Of a DNA stretch of 64,000 nt, positions 44,301-52,616 are shown one piece after another. The notes under the pieces were generated by a model. The model was not told where the DNA came from, did not search any database, and saw only the letters and a program-made list of their open reading frames with translations. The first letter of the stretch is position 1; each line of letters opens with the position of its first letter. The translations under genes were made by a program, and so were the position numbers. The stretch lies in the NCBI RefSeq assembly GCF_016746095.1, contig NZ_JAERTY010000004.1, positions 186,001 through 250,000 on the forward strand. The letters run 5' to 3'. The DNA is from Sphingobacterium faecale. Lineage in GTDB: Bacteria > Bacteroidota > Bacteroidia > Sphingobacteriales > Sphingobacteriaceae.

Positions 44301-44435
44301 TGTTACGCTAGAGATTGCCGCACCTTCTGTTGACATCACTTTTCCAGTAACACGAATGTTGTTCTGTGAATGAGCTTCTTGAAAAAGTGAGAATAGCCCA
44401 TAAATTAGCATTGGGTAAATTACCTTACTTCTCAT
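41337..44435 (-). CDS. SusC/RagA-type TonB-dependent receptor of the CstA locus
   Basis: 1032 residues. Signal peptide ending EAHSQ, carboxypeptidase-regulatory-like domain about 27-110 (VTGKVMSTEGAAISSVTIEV), the box LDEVVVIGYGTIQKKDLTGA, the plug with GVPISGLDQVNPNDVENVTV and SIYGSRAAAGVILITSKRG, and the barrel ending SYLFGINVKF. Although a FecR/sigma pair lies directly upstream, no STN signalling domain is visible at its N terminus, unlike the SusC at 52617. FecR ends 38 bases before it. Confidence 0.93.
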   Translation of the reverse strand: MRSKVIYPMLIYGLFSLFQEAHSQNNIRVTGKVMSTEGAAISSVTIEVQNVTTKKKEIFHSNEEGVFNLSNLVVNGVYNIYTHHIGFQVDSVVNFTPKVNQTNSILVRLRPDNTSLDEVVVIGYGTIQKKDLTGAISTLDGKDIASRKTTQLSQAIQGAIPGVMATRNNSAPGAAATIRVRGITTITDGGLNPLIILDGVPISGLDQVNPNDVENVTVLKDAASASIYGSRAAAGVILITSKRGKEGVLSLDYNTDLGFETPTQLPEYVGAQRYLQLVNELRWNDNNNNQNEYPIYAKDLVENYNNLNSENRNLYPITDWQSILLKKRASRQSHQLSVAGSGKNLRTRFSLGYDDTDALYVHRNYERLTSRLNNNIDVTDYLSAVVDLSFKRTTDNRPSIDPMYRMGITAPIYAGMWDDGRVAAGKDGENIYGMLTEGGQTKYQYTQFGGKVGMDLKPLDGLTLTGVIAPMFNFDRTKAFRKKIPYTAWNNPEQRLGYINGYETTKLTESRVESYQYTTQFLANYMKGFGKHNLNLLGGYEFFYYYNEDLSASRDQYLLSSYPYLDLGPLEFRDNSGSAYENAYRSYFGRAMYNFANKYFIQANVRYDGSSRFAKEYRWGMFPSVSAGWSISEENFMKDISWLDFLKARASYGTLGNERIGNYPYQSLIEFSNGALFYNGNTAVSAQSASQWQYAIRDITWEKTESYDLGLDFTGFSNRFNATFDVYKKITSDMLLALQIPSYIGFNNPNQNTGKMNTKGWELALGWKDKVKKLKYAVSFNISNFKSVMGDLGGTEFLGDQVKKEGSEFNEWYGYLSDGLFQTMDEVTNSPVLNANVKPGDIKYKDISGPDGVPDGKISPEYDRVFLGGSLPQYLYGGQVSLGYGGLALNVVVQGVGKQKTRQTVDMIQPYQQNWGNFLSILDGNTWSRYNSDEENQNAKYPRYSNTSSSNNYAMSDFWMINGKYFRLKSVNLSYQIPEVFLAKYAIKGLGLSFTANDILTVNKFPKGWDPEMTSFTYPITASYLFGINVKF

Positions 44436-44473
44436 ATCAGTAAAATTTGTTTATAATGATGGTTAGTTAAAAA

Positions 44474-45481
44474 TTATTTTATTTTTATTATGTTGTCTTT
44501 AATGGTATATCTACATCCATTTATTTGACAGAATATCTCTAACAAATCCTCTAAATTATCATCTTGATATAATTTACCAGTAAAATTGCCCCTTTCAATT
44601 TCCGGATTCTCTACTGCAATATGTACATCAAATAAATGCTCCATAATACTGAAAAGATCAGCATTCGAAACGCCTTTAAATTCTACAAGCCGATTTGACC
44701 AAGCGATTGAGCTATTAGGTGGTAGAGTTTCAGCTCCTTTCCTAAACCTTGTTTGCTTGGTGGAAATATTATTGTCAAGAACTATTTTATGACTGAAATT
44801 TGCAATATTGATGAGCAACGTACCTGGTTCTTTTAAAAATACTTTGTTTGGATATTTTTCATTATAATCCTCTACGACTATCTTACCTTCCAATAACTTA
44901 ACCATCAGATGATCTTCGTTATACGTCGATATTCTGAACATTGTACCAATAGCTCTAGTTTGAACCCCTTGGTTGACTACCCGAAATGGACTCTTTTCAT
45001 TTGGAAAAACACTATAAGTAACGTCACCTTCTTTTTGAATTACTTCCCGATTTCTAGCAAAATCAGCACGATAAGATATGTGGGAGCCTGGATCGAGGTT
45101 GACTCGACTGCTATCCGGTAAGACATAGCATTGATTGATTCCCTTAGTATTTACAATATTTATCCAAACCTGGGGTGCAATCTCTTTACTTTTTTCGCTT
45201 TCTTTTAAAAAATAAAATGAAAAAGCAATAAATAATAATATTGAAGCCGCCGCCAATACTCTTTTAAAAACAACGAATTTATTGCGCTTAGGTTCAATCA
45301 ATTTAAAGACTCTACTCTTTTCCTTTTGTGAAATAGAAATCAGTTCTGATTTTTGAAGGTTTTCAAAAATGTCAATTTGATCTAACTCATATTCATTCGC
45401 TTCTAGAAAGCGTGCTATAGACTCACACTCTCCATAAGGACATTGATTAGAGATGAATTTTTTTAACAAATCTTTTTTCAC
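44474..45481 (-). CDS. FecR-type anti-sigma factor
   Basis: 335 residues. An N-terminal cytoplasmic domain (1-72), one transmembrane helix at about 74-92 (VLAAASILLFIAFSFYFLK), then the periplasmic FecR beta domain (about 110-230, with GDVTYSVFP, VQTRAIGTMFRISTY and LLEGKIVVEDY). The C-terminal DUF4974/STN-like part (about 265-335) holds LVEFKGVSNADLFSIMEHLF. It should hold the ECF sigma encoded just before it until the transporter signals. The start MKKDLL fits and lies 77 bases after the sigma gene. Confidence 0.9.
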   Translation of the reverse strand: MKKDLLKKFISNQCPYGECESIARFLEANEYELDQIDIFENLQKSELISISQKEKSRVFKLIEPKRNKFVVFKRVLAAASILLFIAFSFYFLKESEKSKEIAPQVWINIVNTKGINQCYVLPDSSRVNLDPGSHISYRADFARNREVIQKEGDVTYSVFPNEKSPFRVVNQGVQTRAIGTMFRISTYNEDHLMVKLLEGKIVVEDYNEKYPNKVFLKEPGTLLINIANFSHKIVLDNNISTKQTRFRKGAETLPPNSSIAWSNRLVEFKGVSNADLFSIMEHLFDVHIAVENPEIERGNFTGKLYQDDNLEDLLEIFCQINGCRYTIKDNIIKIK

Positions 45482-45558
45482 AGTTTATAATTTGAGTCAC
45501 TTTACACTTATATACGTTTGATAAAGCATAACTACGTACTCGAAAAAAGATTTATTTT

Positions 45559-46071
45559 TCAGATATGAAGAAGAATGTAAATTAAGGCGAGAACTTTCCT
45601 TAATTGTTGAACGGATTTATAGATATGAGTTTCTACTGTTCTAACAGAAATATTCATTTTTTCAGCAATTTCCTTATGTGAGTATCCTTCAATATAAGCC
45701 AATTTGAATACTTCTCTTCTAACTGTGGATAATTGACTTATAGCGTGATTTAAAGAATCCCTCATATCCAATGAAAGGTCATTCACAGGGATGGTTTCAT
45801 TTCGTTTCAAATTATCAATCAGCTGCCTTTCTTTTGCTTCCTTTCTCAACCAATCAATAAAAACCAACTTACCCTTCCTAAATAACTGAATTTCGATAGT
45901 TAAATCTGCTGTATAAGTATCACGATATTTCCAAAACTTAATAAAGGTTTGCTGACTTAAATCCTGAGCTACTTCATACGACTGTGTTTTTTTATAAAAT
46001 CCTGAATAAATTCTATCATAGTATTTGTTAAATACTTCTTTAAAACTCTCTTCGTCAATTTCTAAATACAT
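45559..46071 (-). CDS. ECF-type RNA polymerase sigma factor
   Basis: 170 residues from the ATG at 46071; the frame extends six codons further. Region 2 is seen in FNKYYDRIYSGFYKKTQ and LSQQTFIKFWKYRD (about 15-55). Region 4 is VRREVFKLAYIEGYSHKEIA with MNISVRTVETHIYKSVQQL (about 115-160). This is the Bacteroidota ECF group linked to FecR and SusC. It probably directs transcription of the susC-susD-FAD oxidoreductase-cstA genes downstream. Confidence 0.9.
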   Translation of the reverse strand: MYLEIDEESFKEVFNKYYDRIYSGFYKKTQSYEVAQDLSQQTFIKFWKYRDTYTADLTIEIQLFRKGKLVFIDWLRKEAKERQLIDNLKRNETIPVNDLSLDMRDSLNHAISQLSTVRREVFKLAYIEGYSHKEIAEKMNISVRTVETHIYKSVQQLRKVLALIYILLHI

Positions 46072-46089
46072 AATGATTCTTAGATTCAA

Positions 46090-46440
46090 TAGTTAGTCTA
46101 CAATATCTCTTGTCGGATTATTCATAATACTTTTTAACACCTAATGATTTTCAAGGTTGTAAAATTCAATTAGTTAATAAATATAGAAATACCTTTTAAC
46201 AAAGCAAAGATTCTACAATCAATCGTATGGCAAATCAACGATATTAATATAACTTACCAAATTCCGCGATTTTTGATAATTTTTTTTGGGATTTTCAAAC
46301 ATATGTACAGCAAATCCTTCTCAAGTTTTTAAATAAGATCGTATTGGCTAGCGGGCAAACGAATTGCTGAAAGCGAAGACCGAGCAGAATACGCAGGTCT
46401 CTTCTAAGGAATCTCTCGACAGCTTTGATCAAAAGATCCA
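46090..46440. other. Intergenic region with a possible gene remnant
   Basis: The left part is AT-rich and should contain the promoter of the sigma gene, although no clean consensus is visible. From 46352 to 46465 a plus-strand frame reads RANELLKAKTEQNTQ then VSSKESLDSFDQKIQKKHAL to a TGA, with higher GC than its surroundings. It has no start codon and directly follows a stop, so it may be the 3' end of a lost gene. Confidence 0.35.
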
Positions 46441-46479
46441 GAAAAAGCACGCCCTACTCAGATGAACAGGGCGTGCTTT
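46441..46479 (-). terminator. Intrinsic terminator after the amidohydrolase gene
   Basis: AAAGCACGCCCT (46444-46455) pairs with AGGGCGTGCTTT (46468-46479) around a 12-base loop. On the minus strand the second arm runs into TTTTTC. It sits about 25 bases after the amidohydrolase stop and would end the third nutrient locus. Confidence 0.8.
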
Positions 46480-46504
46480 ATGGGGTTACATATAGACGTA
46501 GAGC

Positions 46505-47773
46505 CTATTTCACCCTATTTCCTCTTTGAAATACCATCTCGGGCAAGAATAAGGCTTTAACATCAGCCCTCGGATCTTGGTTCAGAATGAGAATATCTGC
46601 CCGTAGCCCCTTTGCCAGATATCCCCTATCCTTGAGTCCGGTCACCAATGCGGCATTATAAGTCAGACTTTCCAACACCTCTAAGGCTGACATCCCTACA
46701 TCATGGTTATATATACGTGCTTCGTCATAGAGAGGCACCATGGCATCGTCTTCGGGGTAGATCCAATCTGTTCCACAAACAATCTTAACTCCTGCCTCAT
46801 GTGCAAGTCTACTGACCTCAATCGCATAGTGCAGCTTGTTATTGGTAGCATGAAATATGGTTGGATCTAGGTATACGTTATTTTTCTTCATGAGCGCAAA
46901 TAAAGGGTTCAACTTTGCAACATCTACTTTGAGACCTTTATAGACCTGATCCCACGCATAACTGAGCGTAAGACTATCAGCAGGGATCTGCTCGAAAATC
47001 ACATCTGCGGCATGCGAAATGCTATTAACGGAGAGCCGAACCGCATCTGTGGGTTGAATCGGGAATACCGTAGCATGACTCCAGACCAACAAACCTTCCT
47101 TGGTCGCAGCTTTTACAATCTGTTGCATCAATCCATTCGGTAGGTCGGCATAGGTCTTGATAGCAGTCACTCCAGAGGACTTGGCTTCTTTCACAGCTTT
47201 GGCGATATCTGTGGTATCAGCAATAGCACGCTCCCAAGGCGATCGCCCCATTCTGATCTTACTCCCACTATTAAACATAGCAAAATAACTCGGACCTGCA
47301 AATTGTGCCGCATGAAAAATATCCGGGCCTCGCTTTACTCCTTCGGCGATTAGTTTTTTATACTGTTCGAGATAAGGGGCATTGCCAGCCATGTCCCGAA
47401 CTGTCGTGATACCATGGTTGATCATCCCCTTCAAAATGACATCGGTGTAGGCGCGGGCCTTATCCAAATCTGACAGGTCCATGGTAGACAGGTGAATATG
47501 CGCATCAAACAGACCTGGAGCAAGGTATTTGCCTGTACAATCGATCTGTTCTATAGCGGCATCGGCTTTGATATCTGCCCTCGAAATTTTTTTAATGACC
47601 CCATCCTCTATAAGTATAGACCCCTGATAGGGTCTCACCTGGGCACGGCCGTCTAATATTGTTGCATTTTTCAGCAAAATAGCGCGTGCAGTCTGAGCGC
47701 TAACCAGTGATACTGTACCACAAGCTAACACTACGGCCAAAATCAACTGCCGCAAACTTGATTTAAAATTCAT
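46505..47773 (-). CDS. Secreted metal-dependent amidohydrolase (imidazolonepropionase-like)
   Basis: 422 residues, signal peptide 1-26 (ends VSLVSAQ). The metal-binding pair His92 and His94 lies in GLFDAHIHLS. A lysine in VTAIKTYADLPNG is a candidate carbamylated metal ligand. Further ligands are the histidines in WSHATVFP and SISHAADV, and the aspartate in IVCGTDWIYP. The C-terminal AKGLRADILILNQDP is the standard end of this superfamily. Related enzymes hydrolyse dipeptides (for example Xaa-Pro or Xaa-Arg) or cyclic amides. It is the last gene of a SusCD unit and starts right after the TlpA-like gene. Confidence 0.87.
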   Translation of the reverse strand: MNFKSSLRQLILAVVLACGTVSLVSAQTARAILLKNATILDGRAQVRPYQGSILIEDGVIKKISRADIKADAAIEQIDCTGKYLAPGLFDAHIHLSTMDLSDLDKARAYTDVILKGMINHGITTVRDMAGNAPYLEQYKKLIAEGVKRGPDIFHAAQFAGPSYFAMFNSGSKIRMGRSPWERAIADTTDIAKAVKEAKSSGVTAIKTYADLPNGLMQQIVKAATKEGLLVWSHATVFPIQPTDAVRLSVNSISHAADVIFEQIPADSLTLSYAWDQVYKGLKVDVAKLNPLFALMKKNNVYLDPTIFHATNNKLHYAIEVSRLAHEAGVKIVCGTDWIYPEDDAMVPLYDEARIYNHDVGMSALEVLESLTYNAALVTGLKDRGYLAKGLRADILILNQDPRADVKALFLPEMVFQRGNRVK

Positions 47774-47774
47774 C

Positions 47775-48872
47775 TTATCTTAATTTAGCCTCTAAAATTC
47801 CAACTAACTCTTCTTTATCTATATTTTGAGCGATTACACGACCATCCGTATCGATCAGATAGATCGTGGGCAGGCTTCGGATATGATAGTCCTGTGCAGT
47901 ACGACTATCCTTCAACCCGCTAAGATCTGAGATGTGAATCCAGGGAATACCGTCTTTTTCTATGGCATCCTTCCATAACTTCTCCTTATCGTCCATAGAG
48001 AACGATACAATTTCAAAACCTTTGTGCTTATATTGTGCATAGATTGGCTTAAGATTTTTATTGCCTACACGGCAAGGTGCACACCAGCTGGCCCAAAAAT
48101 CAAGCAGTACAAGCTTACCACGCAATTGTGAAAGGTTAAAATTTTCACCGGTCACTGTTTTGGCAACTATGGATGGAGCCTCAGTACCCACCAATCGCTC
48201 GTCTTTCTTTTCTTTATACCGATCCAACAAGTGCTGATAGGTAGAAGCATAAGCCAAATTATCGGAAAACAAATTCAACAACTCTTCGAGCTGTTCAAAA
48301 CTCATCACTTCCAACTGTGGCCGCATAACATCTAATATAGCTAAAGAATGCGGGTAGGCCTGTATATAAGCTCTTTTAATACTATCCCAACGCTGGTTGA
48401 CTAGGGTCATTTTTTCATTTAGGTCAATTTTTTCGTCATCTGTCGCTTTTTCATACTCCTGTCCCAAGATCTGCAGGGTGTCGAGCAACAACCTGCTATC
48501 ATTTTCATAGGCTTTACGTATAGCATTCTCCTGTCCTCCGATCACTTCATTGTGCAGTTTCCAGTCCTCATTTAGCTGGATTGAATACTTGCCAGCAGGC
48601 TCTACGTACAGTTCCTGGCTGCGACGCCAGCCTTTGACTTTGATGGTCACTTGTCTAGGAACCTCAGTCGTGCCCTTCAGCACGAATCTCCTATTTTCAA
48701 CCTTAGTATGTTGAAGAATTTTAGGCACTTTATCATACACCTGAAGGTAAATGGAGTCCGAGGAACTCCCAGACTCTAAATAGCCCACTATCTCATAATT
48801 GTGCTGTGCCCTGACTCCCAGTACCGATAATACCAAAAGCATTGTTAATATTTTTTTAATCTGATGCATCAT
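47775..48872 (-). CDS. TlpA-like thiol-disulfide oxidoreductase with DUF4369-type N-terminus
   Basis: 365 residues from the ATG at 48872 (48869 also possible); the frame to 49040 would overlap the PKD-like gene. Signal peptide ending LGVRAQ. The N-terminal beta domain (about 22-110) resembles DUF4369, followed by helices to about residue 220. The C-terminal thioredoxin fold (about 230-365) has the active site WASWCAPC with Cys264 and Cys267, and the cis-Pro region SLPTIYLID. It reduces or isomerises disulfides in the periplasm. Such proteins are frequent in SusCD loci of this family, where they may service cysteine-containing substrates or partners. Confidence 0.9.
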   Translation of the reverse strand: MMHQIKKILTMLLVLSVLGVRAQHNYEIVGYLESGSSSDSIYLQVYDKVPKILQHTKVENRRFVLKGTTEVPRQVTIKVKGWRRSQELYVEPAGKYSIQLNEDWKLHNEVIGGQENAIRKAYENDSRLLLDTLQILGQEYEKATDDEKIDLNEKMTLVNQRWDSIKRAYIQAYPHSLAILDVMRPQLEVMSFEQLEELLNLFSDNLAYASTYQHLLDRYKEKKDERLVGTEAPSIVAKTVTGENFNLSQLRGKLVLLDFWASWCAPCRVGNKNLKPIYAQYKHKGFEIVSFSMDDKEKLWKDAIEKDGIPWIHISDLSGLKDSRTAQDYHIRSLPTIYLIDTDGRVIAQNIDKEELVGILEAKLR

Positions 48873-48879
48873 AATAATA

Positions 48880-50370
48880 TTACTTGGACTCTTTGTACAC
48901 AATATCCACAATAGGCGAAAAGTCACCAATCCGACTATTGAAACTACCTGTTTTAAGCACTCCCGTCGGAGACAGATCAAAAGTGTAAAACACACCTTCA
49001 ATGCCTTTATTGGTGGCAATCCCCAACCTACTTTCCGCAAAAGGAATAGTAGGTGGTATTATTGGCTCTTTCAACATCTTCAACGCGGCTACTTCTTCTC
49101 CGGCCGGAAATGTATACAACGCTACATACTGCTTATCATTCATCTTGTACACATACAACTGGTTTCCAGCGATGAAATAAAGAAGTGGATTTTTACCGGA
49201 CAAAGCAAAATGTGTAAATTCCTTCCCGTTAGGAGCTATCAGATCCACCTTACCAACAGCGGGATATTGATTCAAACCATTGTCGAGACGCATTTCGTAC
49301 AACGTGTATTTGTCGTTCTTCTCGCCTACAATATAACTTGAACCACTCGCCCCATTGGCCGCGTATCTGATATTCTCATCAAAGTCGTTCATATCGAAAG
49401 CAGCACCCACACCAGCAGGCTGGAAACTTTCTATCTCAGGACCAGAGGTCGGATGGTATACTAATTTTTTATTCTCCTGATCATATAATAAGGCCTGAAT
49501 CGGATACGATGAACTCGTCGGTATCATCATAGGGGCTAGGACGTGGTTGCCCAGCAAGGCATTACTAAAACCGAACGGAAAATTATCGCTCTCTCCCATA
49601 CCTCTAGAAGCAGTGTAGAAGTTGCCGTCTGTATCGCGCATATAATATAAACCATACCACATATCCGAGCCGAAGAAATCAAATTTTGCACTAGTTGTAC
49701 TTGTAAATGCATCATTTGCATTGCTCTTTACTTCCATTGTATTGTGGTCGATAAAATAGATCTGAGGTGCTGCTGTCCGAATAGCTAATGGCTGAATGAT
49801 GTCATCCCAGTCATTCATACAAATGATCTCTAAGGGCTTTTCATGCATAGGGTATAGACTTGAATGTACAAGGAAGTCTTTCAATACATATTCATCGGGT
49901 GTCACAATAGAAAGATTCGTTTGATTATTTTTGTGAGTCAGTAACAACCAGCCTTCGGATGTGAGACGTTTTACAATAAGCTCCATTTTTCGGAAATATT
50001 TTATACCGCTCTGCTTATTAGTCACCTCCAATACCAAATAGTACAGTCCTGTAGCCATATCACTTTTCAGATTTAAAAATTCAGTTGTACCTACTTCTAT
50101 AGGAATCACTTGAGTATTTGGAGCTTTAGGGTAATAGCTCCATTTAAATGTGTAATCGGCAGGATTCAATCCCTCTTTGCTTAAATCAGAGACCAAGTTT
50201 AGTTCGTCCCCCACGTTCAACAGGTACTTATCTTCCAATCCTGATTCCAAAAGCAACTCGGGTACGATACTATGGTCATAGTCCGATAACTCATTCTTGA
50301 GGCAACTGTTCAAAAGAATTGATTGCAAGAATAATACGATCGCTATATATATAAAGTTAATTCTCTTCAT
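48880..50370 (-). CDS. PKD-like family lipoprotein
   Basis: 496 residues. The lipobox is ILLNSC. About 25-145 form two Ig-like segments (DYTFKWSYYPKAP, TGLYYLVLEVTNKQSGIKYF), as in the PKD-like lipoproteins often found with SusD and DUF4843 genes. The rest looks like a propeller or repeated beta-sheet domain (GLYYMRDTDGNFYTASRGMG, KYTLYEMRLDNGLNQYP). It is probably a surface ligand-binding protein. It starts 11 bases after the DUF4843 gene and ends 7 bases before the TlpA start. Confidence 0.8.
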   Translation of the reverse strand: MKRINFIYIAIVLFLQSILLNSCLKNELSDYDHSIVPELLLESGLEDKYLLNVGDELNLVSDLSKEGLNPADYTFKWSYYPKAPNTQVIPIEVGTTEFLNLKSDMATGLYYLVLEVTNKQSGIKYFRKMELIVKRLTSEGWLLLTHKNNQTNLSIVTPDEYVLKDFLVHSSLYPMHEKPLEIICMNDWDDIIQPLAIRTAAPQIYFIDHNTMEVKSNANDAFTSTTSAKFDFFGSDMWYGLYYMRDTDGNFYTASRGMGESDNFPFGFSNALLGNHVLAPMMIPTSSSYPIQALLYDQENKKLVYHPTSGPEIESFQPAGVGAAFDMNDFDENIRYAANGASGSSYIVGEKNDKYTLYEMRLDNGLNQYPAVGKVDLIAPNGKEFTHFALSGKNPLLYFIAGNQLYVYKMNDKQYVALYTFPAGEEVAALKMLKEPIIPPTIPFAESRLGIATNKGIEGVFYTFDLSPTGVLKTGSFNSRIGDFSPIVDIVYKESK

Positions 50371-50381
50371 CTTTCATTGTG

Positions 50382-51131
50382 TTAAAAAATTATCAGCTGT
50401 CCAAATTCATCCGTCAACGGCTTCTCATTCGTAGCATTATACGTGTTCAAGGCATTGACCAATTTGGTTTTATTCGTACGCATGGTGCTTGCCGAGGTCG
50501 TAGATGGAAACTCCATCTTGCCAAGTACATCGATAACGAATCGATACCTCACCTCACTGTACACACCAAAATAGGTTTGTATAAACGACTCCCAATTAGT
50601 TGGCTTCAAGACTATATCCCTTGCCCTCACTTTGAACTCCTGTACCCGTCTATAGGGGTTGAGTGTCGTATCGGCAATGGGGCCAAGTTCAAAATGTTCA
50701 TTGGCGGTCAATCGAAAAGAAGCCTGTACCTGTTTCTTCTTAAGGCCATCACTCCTCAACATCACCAGTCGAACAATGGTATCGTTCTTACCCGCAGGCA
50801 TAAGGTACTTTTCATTCAGGATTTTGTAATCAATCCCCTCTACTGCATCTGACTTGGCTGGTAATACTTTAAAATCAAAGGAGCGCTCCACTGAAGCAAG
50901 TGGGCCAGACGCCTGTACGCGTATCAATAGAGTATCTGTTACAACATCAGAGTGCTTGGGCGCAAAATCCACTAATATATTTGTAGCAAATGAACCAGGT
51001 CTAGGCGTCATCAGCTCGTCTCTATGCAGATTAAAGTATACACGAGGCTGCTCATCATAGCTCAACAACGCTTCTTGTTTGCACGAGCTCACGGATAGTG
51101 CTAATGCTATATATAATCCAAATTTCTTCAT
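50382..51131 (-). CDS. DUF4843-type lipoprotein
   Basis: 249 residues. Lipoprotein signal ending SVSSCKQE. The arrangement matches DUF4843 proteins: an N-terminal YFNLHRDE strand, a Calx-beta-like VDFAPKHSDVVTDTLLIRVQ, GIDYKILNEKYLMPAGKND, and a C-terminal helical part with GKYSEVRYRFV-like sequence (FGVYSEVRYRFVIDVLGKM). These are surface accessory proteins encoded directly after SusD, and that is its place here, 17 bases downstream. Ligand unknown. Confidence 0.8.
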   Translation of the reverse strand: MKKFGLYIALALSVSSCKQEALLSYDEQPRVYFNLHRDELMTPRPGSFATNILVDFAPKHSDVVTDTLLIRVQASGPLASVERSFDFKVLPAKSDAVEGIDYKILNEKYLMPAGKNDTIVRLVMLRSDGLKKKQVQASFRLTANEHFELGPIADTTLNPYRRVQEFKVRARDIVLKPTNWESFIQTYFGVYSEVRYRFVIDVLGKMEFPSTTSASTMRTNKTKLVNALNTYNATNEKPLTDEFGQLIIF

Positions 51132-51148
51132 TTCTTTAAATTCTTAGG

Positions 51149-52576
51149 TTACAAACTACGTTCTTCAACAGGTAAAGGTAGCTGATACACTTTTTTGTCG
51201 GCACTAATAGTCGTACCGGGTATTTGTGCTAGGCCTTGACGCTTATAATAATAAAAGAGCTGCCCCTCACTAAAGAATTCCTTTTGATATTCTTTCTGGA
51301 TTTCCAACTGAAAATTTTCGGCAGAGACATTGTTGGATATAGGATCCAAACCTCTATTTGACCGTACTTCATTAAGATACATAACGCCCTCCGATATGGT
51401 CGGCGCGGCCTCCGCTGCTATATAATAGACTTCCGAAATCCGGATCACTGGAACAAAGTTTTTTGCCCAGTTACAAGCACCTATCTGTGTTTCTAACTGC
51501 CAGAATTTAGAATGAACTAGCTTACCATCTTTACGCTCCCAAAGATTAATACGACGTATATCTGTGCTGGACCGTTCGAACAATTCATTAATGACCGATT
51601 CGTCATTACTCAACACCTCATTTTCGTAAGTAGTTGGTGCTGTATTGAAATAAGCATCCGTGTAGGGTTTCATATTATTGATTTCGACTGAAAACAAGTG
51701 TTCAAACCTATAGGTACGGTCGCGACATGCGCCATCAGCAGATGCATCTGAAGAAGTGACAAATGTAAAAGTACCCTGTCCTATTGTTTTTTTTGCGTAG
51801 TCAAAGGCTTTTGCTTTGTCCCCAACGTATAAGTATACACGTGCCAACAATGCCTGTACAGCTACTAGGTTCATCCGGTGCTTTCGAAACTCCATCATAA
51901 ACTCAGGGTATATGCTAGTACCTCCCTGTAAAATAGGATCTTTAGACAACAATGTTTCGGCTTCTAGCAAATCCTTCAAAATCAATCCTGCTACTTCGAT
52001 CGCTGGCAATAAGGGTTGGGTTTCTTTGCTAATATGGACTCTATAGGGAATCGCCAGACCATCTTTCTCTTGCTTATATATGGGACCAAACAGCCGCAAC
52101 ATATCAAAGTGCATAAGTGCACGTATCGCTAAGCCCTCCCCTTTGATCAGATTGTAATGATCGCCCTGAAAAAGAGTTTTCTTGGTATCCATATGATCGA
52201 GCATGTTGTTAACATTAGCGATCACCTCATACCCCCCTGCGAATACCGAACGAATTGTTTGCTTGACGGATAATTTTGCCCCATCATTTTCATAACTGTA
52301 ATGTGCCATATCCCAGTAGGGCGAAGTGGTCTTATCGACACGATAACGCTGGGCCAACACGTCCAAGAAAGACATGGTCAAATTATCTCCATATAATGTT
52401 CGTCTCGACATAAGGGTGTAGCTTCCCGCCAATGCATCTATAAAACCTTTTTCTGTTTCAAAAAGGGCTTCTTGTTTGATCTGTGATTTGGGCTTGATAT
52501 CTAAGTATTTTTGACAGCTAGGCAATAACAACGTACCCATTAATCCCAACCAAAGTATATTTTTAAAAATCTTCAT
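51149..52576 (-). CDS. SusD/RagB-family binding lipoprotein (third locus)
   Basis: 475 residues. Lipobox LLLPSC, then QKYLDIKPKSQIKQEALFET, the standard mature start of the family, and IKGEGLAIRALMHFDMLRLFG in the helical repeats. Near the C terminus come EIQKEYQKEFFSEGQLFYYY and VYQLPLP. The ending FFSEGQLFYYYKR is the form seen with DUF4843-linked SusD proteins. It is 40 bases after the STN-SusC and forms the outer-membrane import complex with it. Confidence 0.92.
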   Translation of the reverse strand: MKIFKNILWLGLMGTLLLPSCQKYLDIKPKSQIKQEALFETEKGFIDALAGSYTLMSRRTLYGDNLTMSFLDVLAQRYRVDKTTSPYWDMAHYSYENDGAKLSVKQTIRSVFAGGYEVIANVNNMLDHMDTKKTLFQGDHYNLIKGEGLAIRALMHFDMLRLFGPIYKQEKDGLAIPYRVHISKETQPLLPAIEVAGLILKDLLEAETLLSKDPILQGGTSIYPEFMMEFRKHRMNLVAVQALLARVYLYVGDKAKAFDYAKKTIGQGTFTFVTSSDASADGACRDRTYRFEHLFSVEINNMKPYTDAYFNTAPTTYENEVLSNDESVINELFERSSTDIRRINLWERKDGKLVHSKFWQLETQIGACNWAKNFVPVIRISEVYYIAAEAAPTISEGVMYLNEVRSNRGLDPISNNVSAENFQLEIQKEYQKEFFSEGQLFYYYKRQGLAQIPGTTISADKKVYQLPLPVEERSL

Positions 52577-52616
52577 TTCTATATATTTTTAAATGCTGAT
52601 CATTTAGATTCTTGTG

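Noticed and set aside
46352-46465. Short coding-like frame before the amidohydrolase terminator as a Maf-like gene
   Set aside because: An apparent likeness to the Maf N-terminus (VLAS, ELLKA) needs a frameshift and does not continue, so no function was assigned.
48873-49040. Longer start for the TlpA-like gene
   Set aside because: The extension lies inside the PKD-like gene and precedes a clear signal peptide that starts at 48872.
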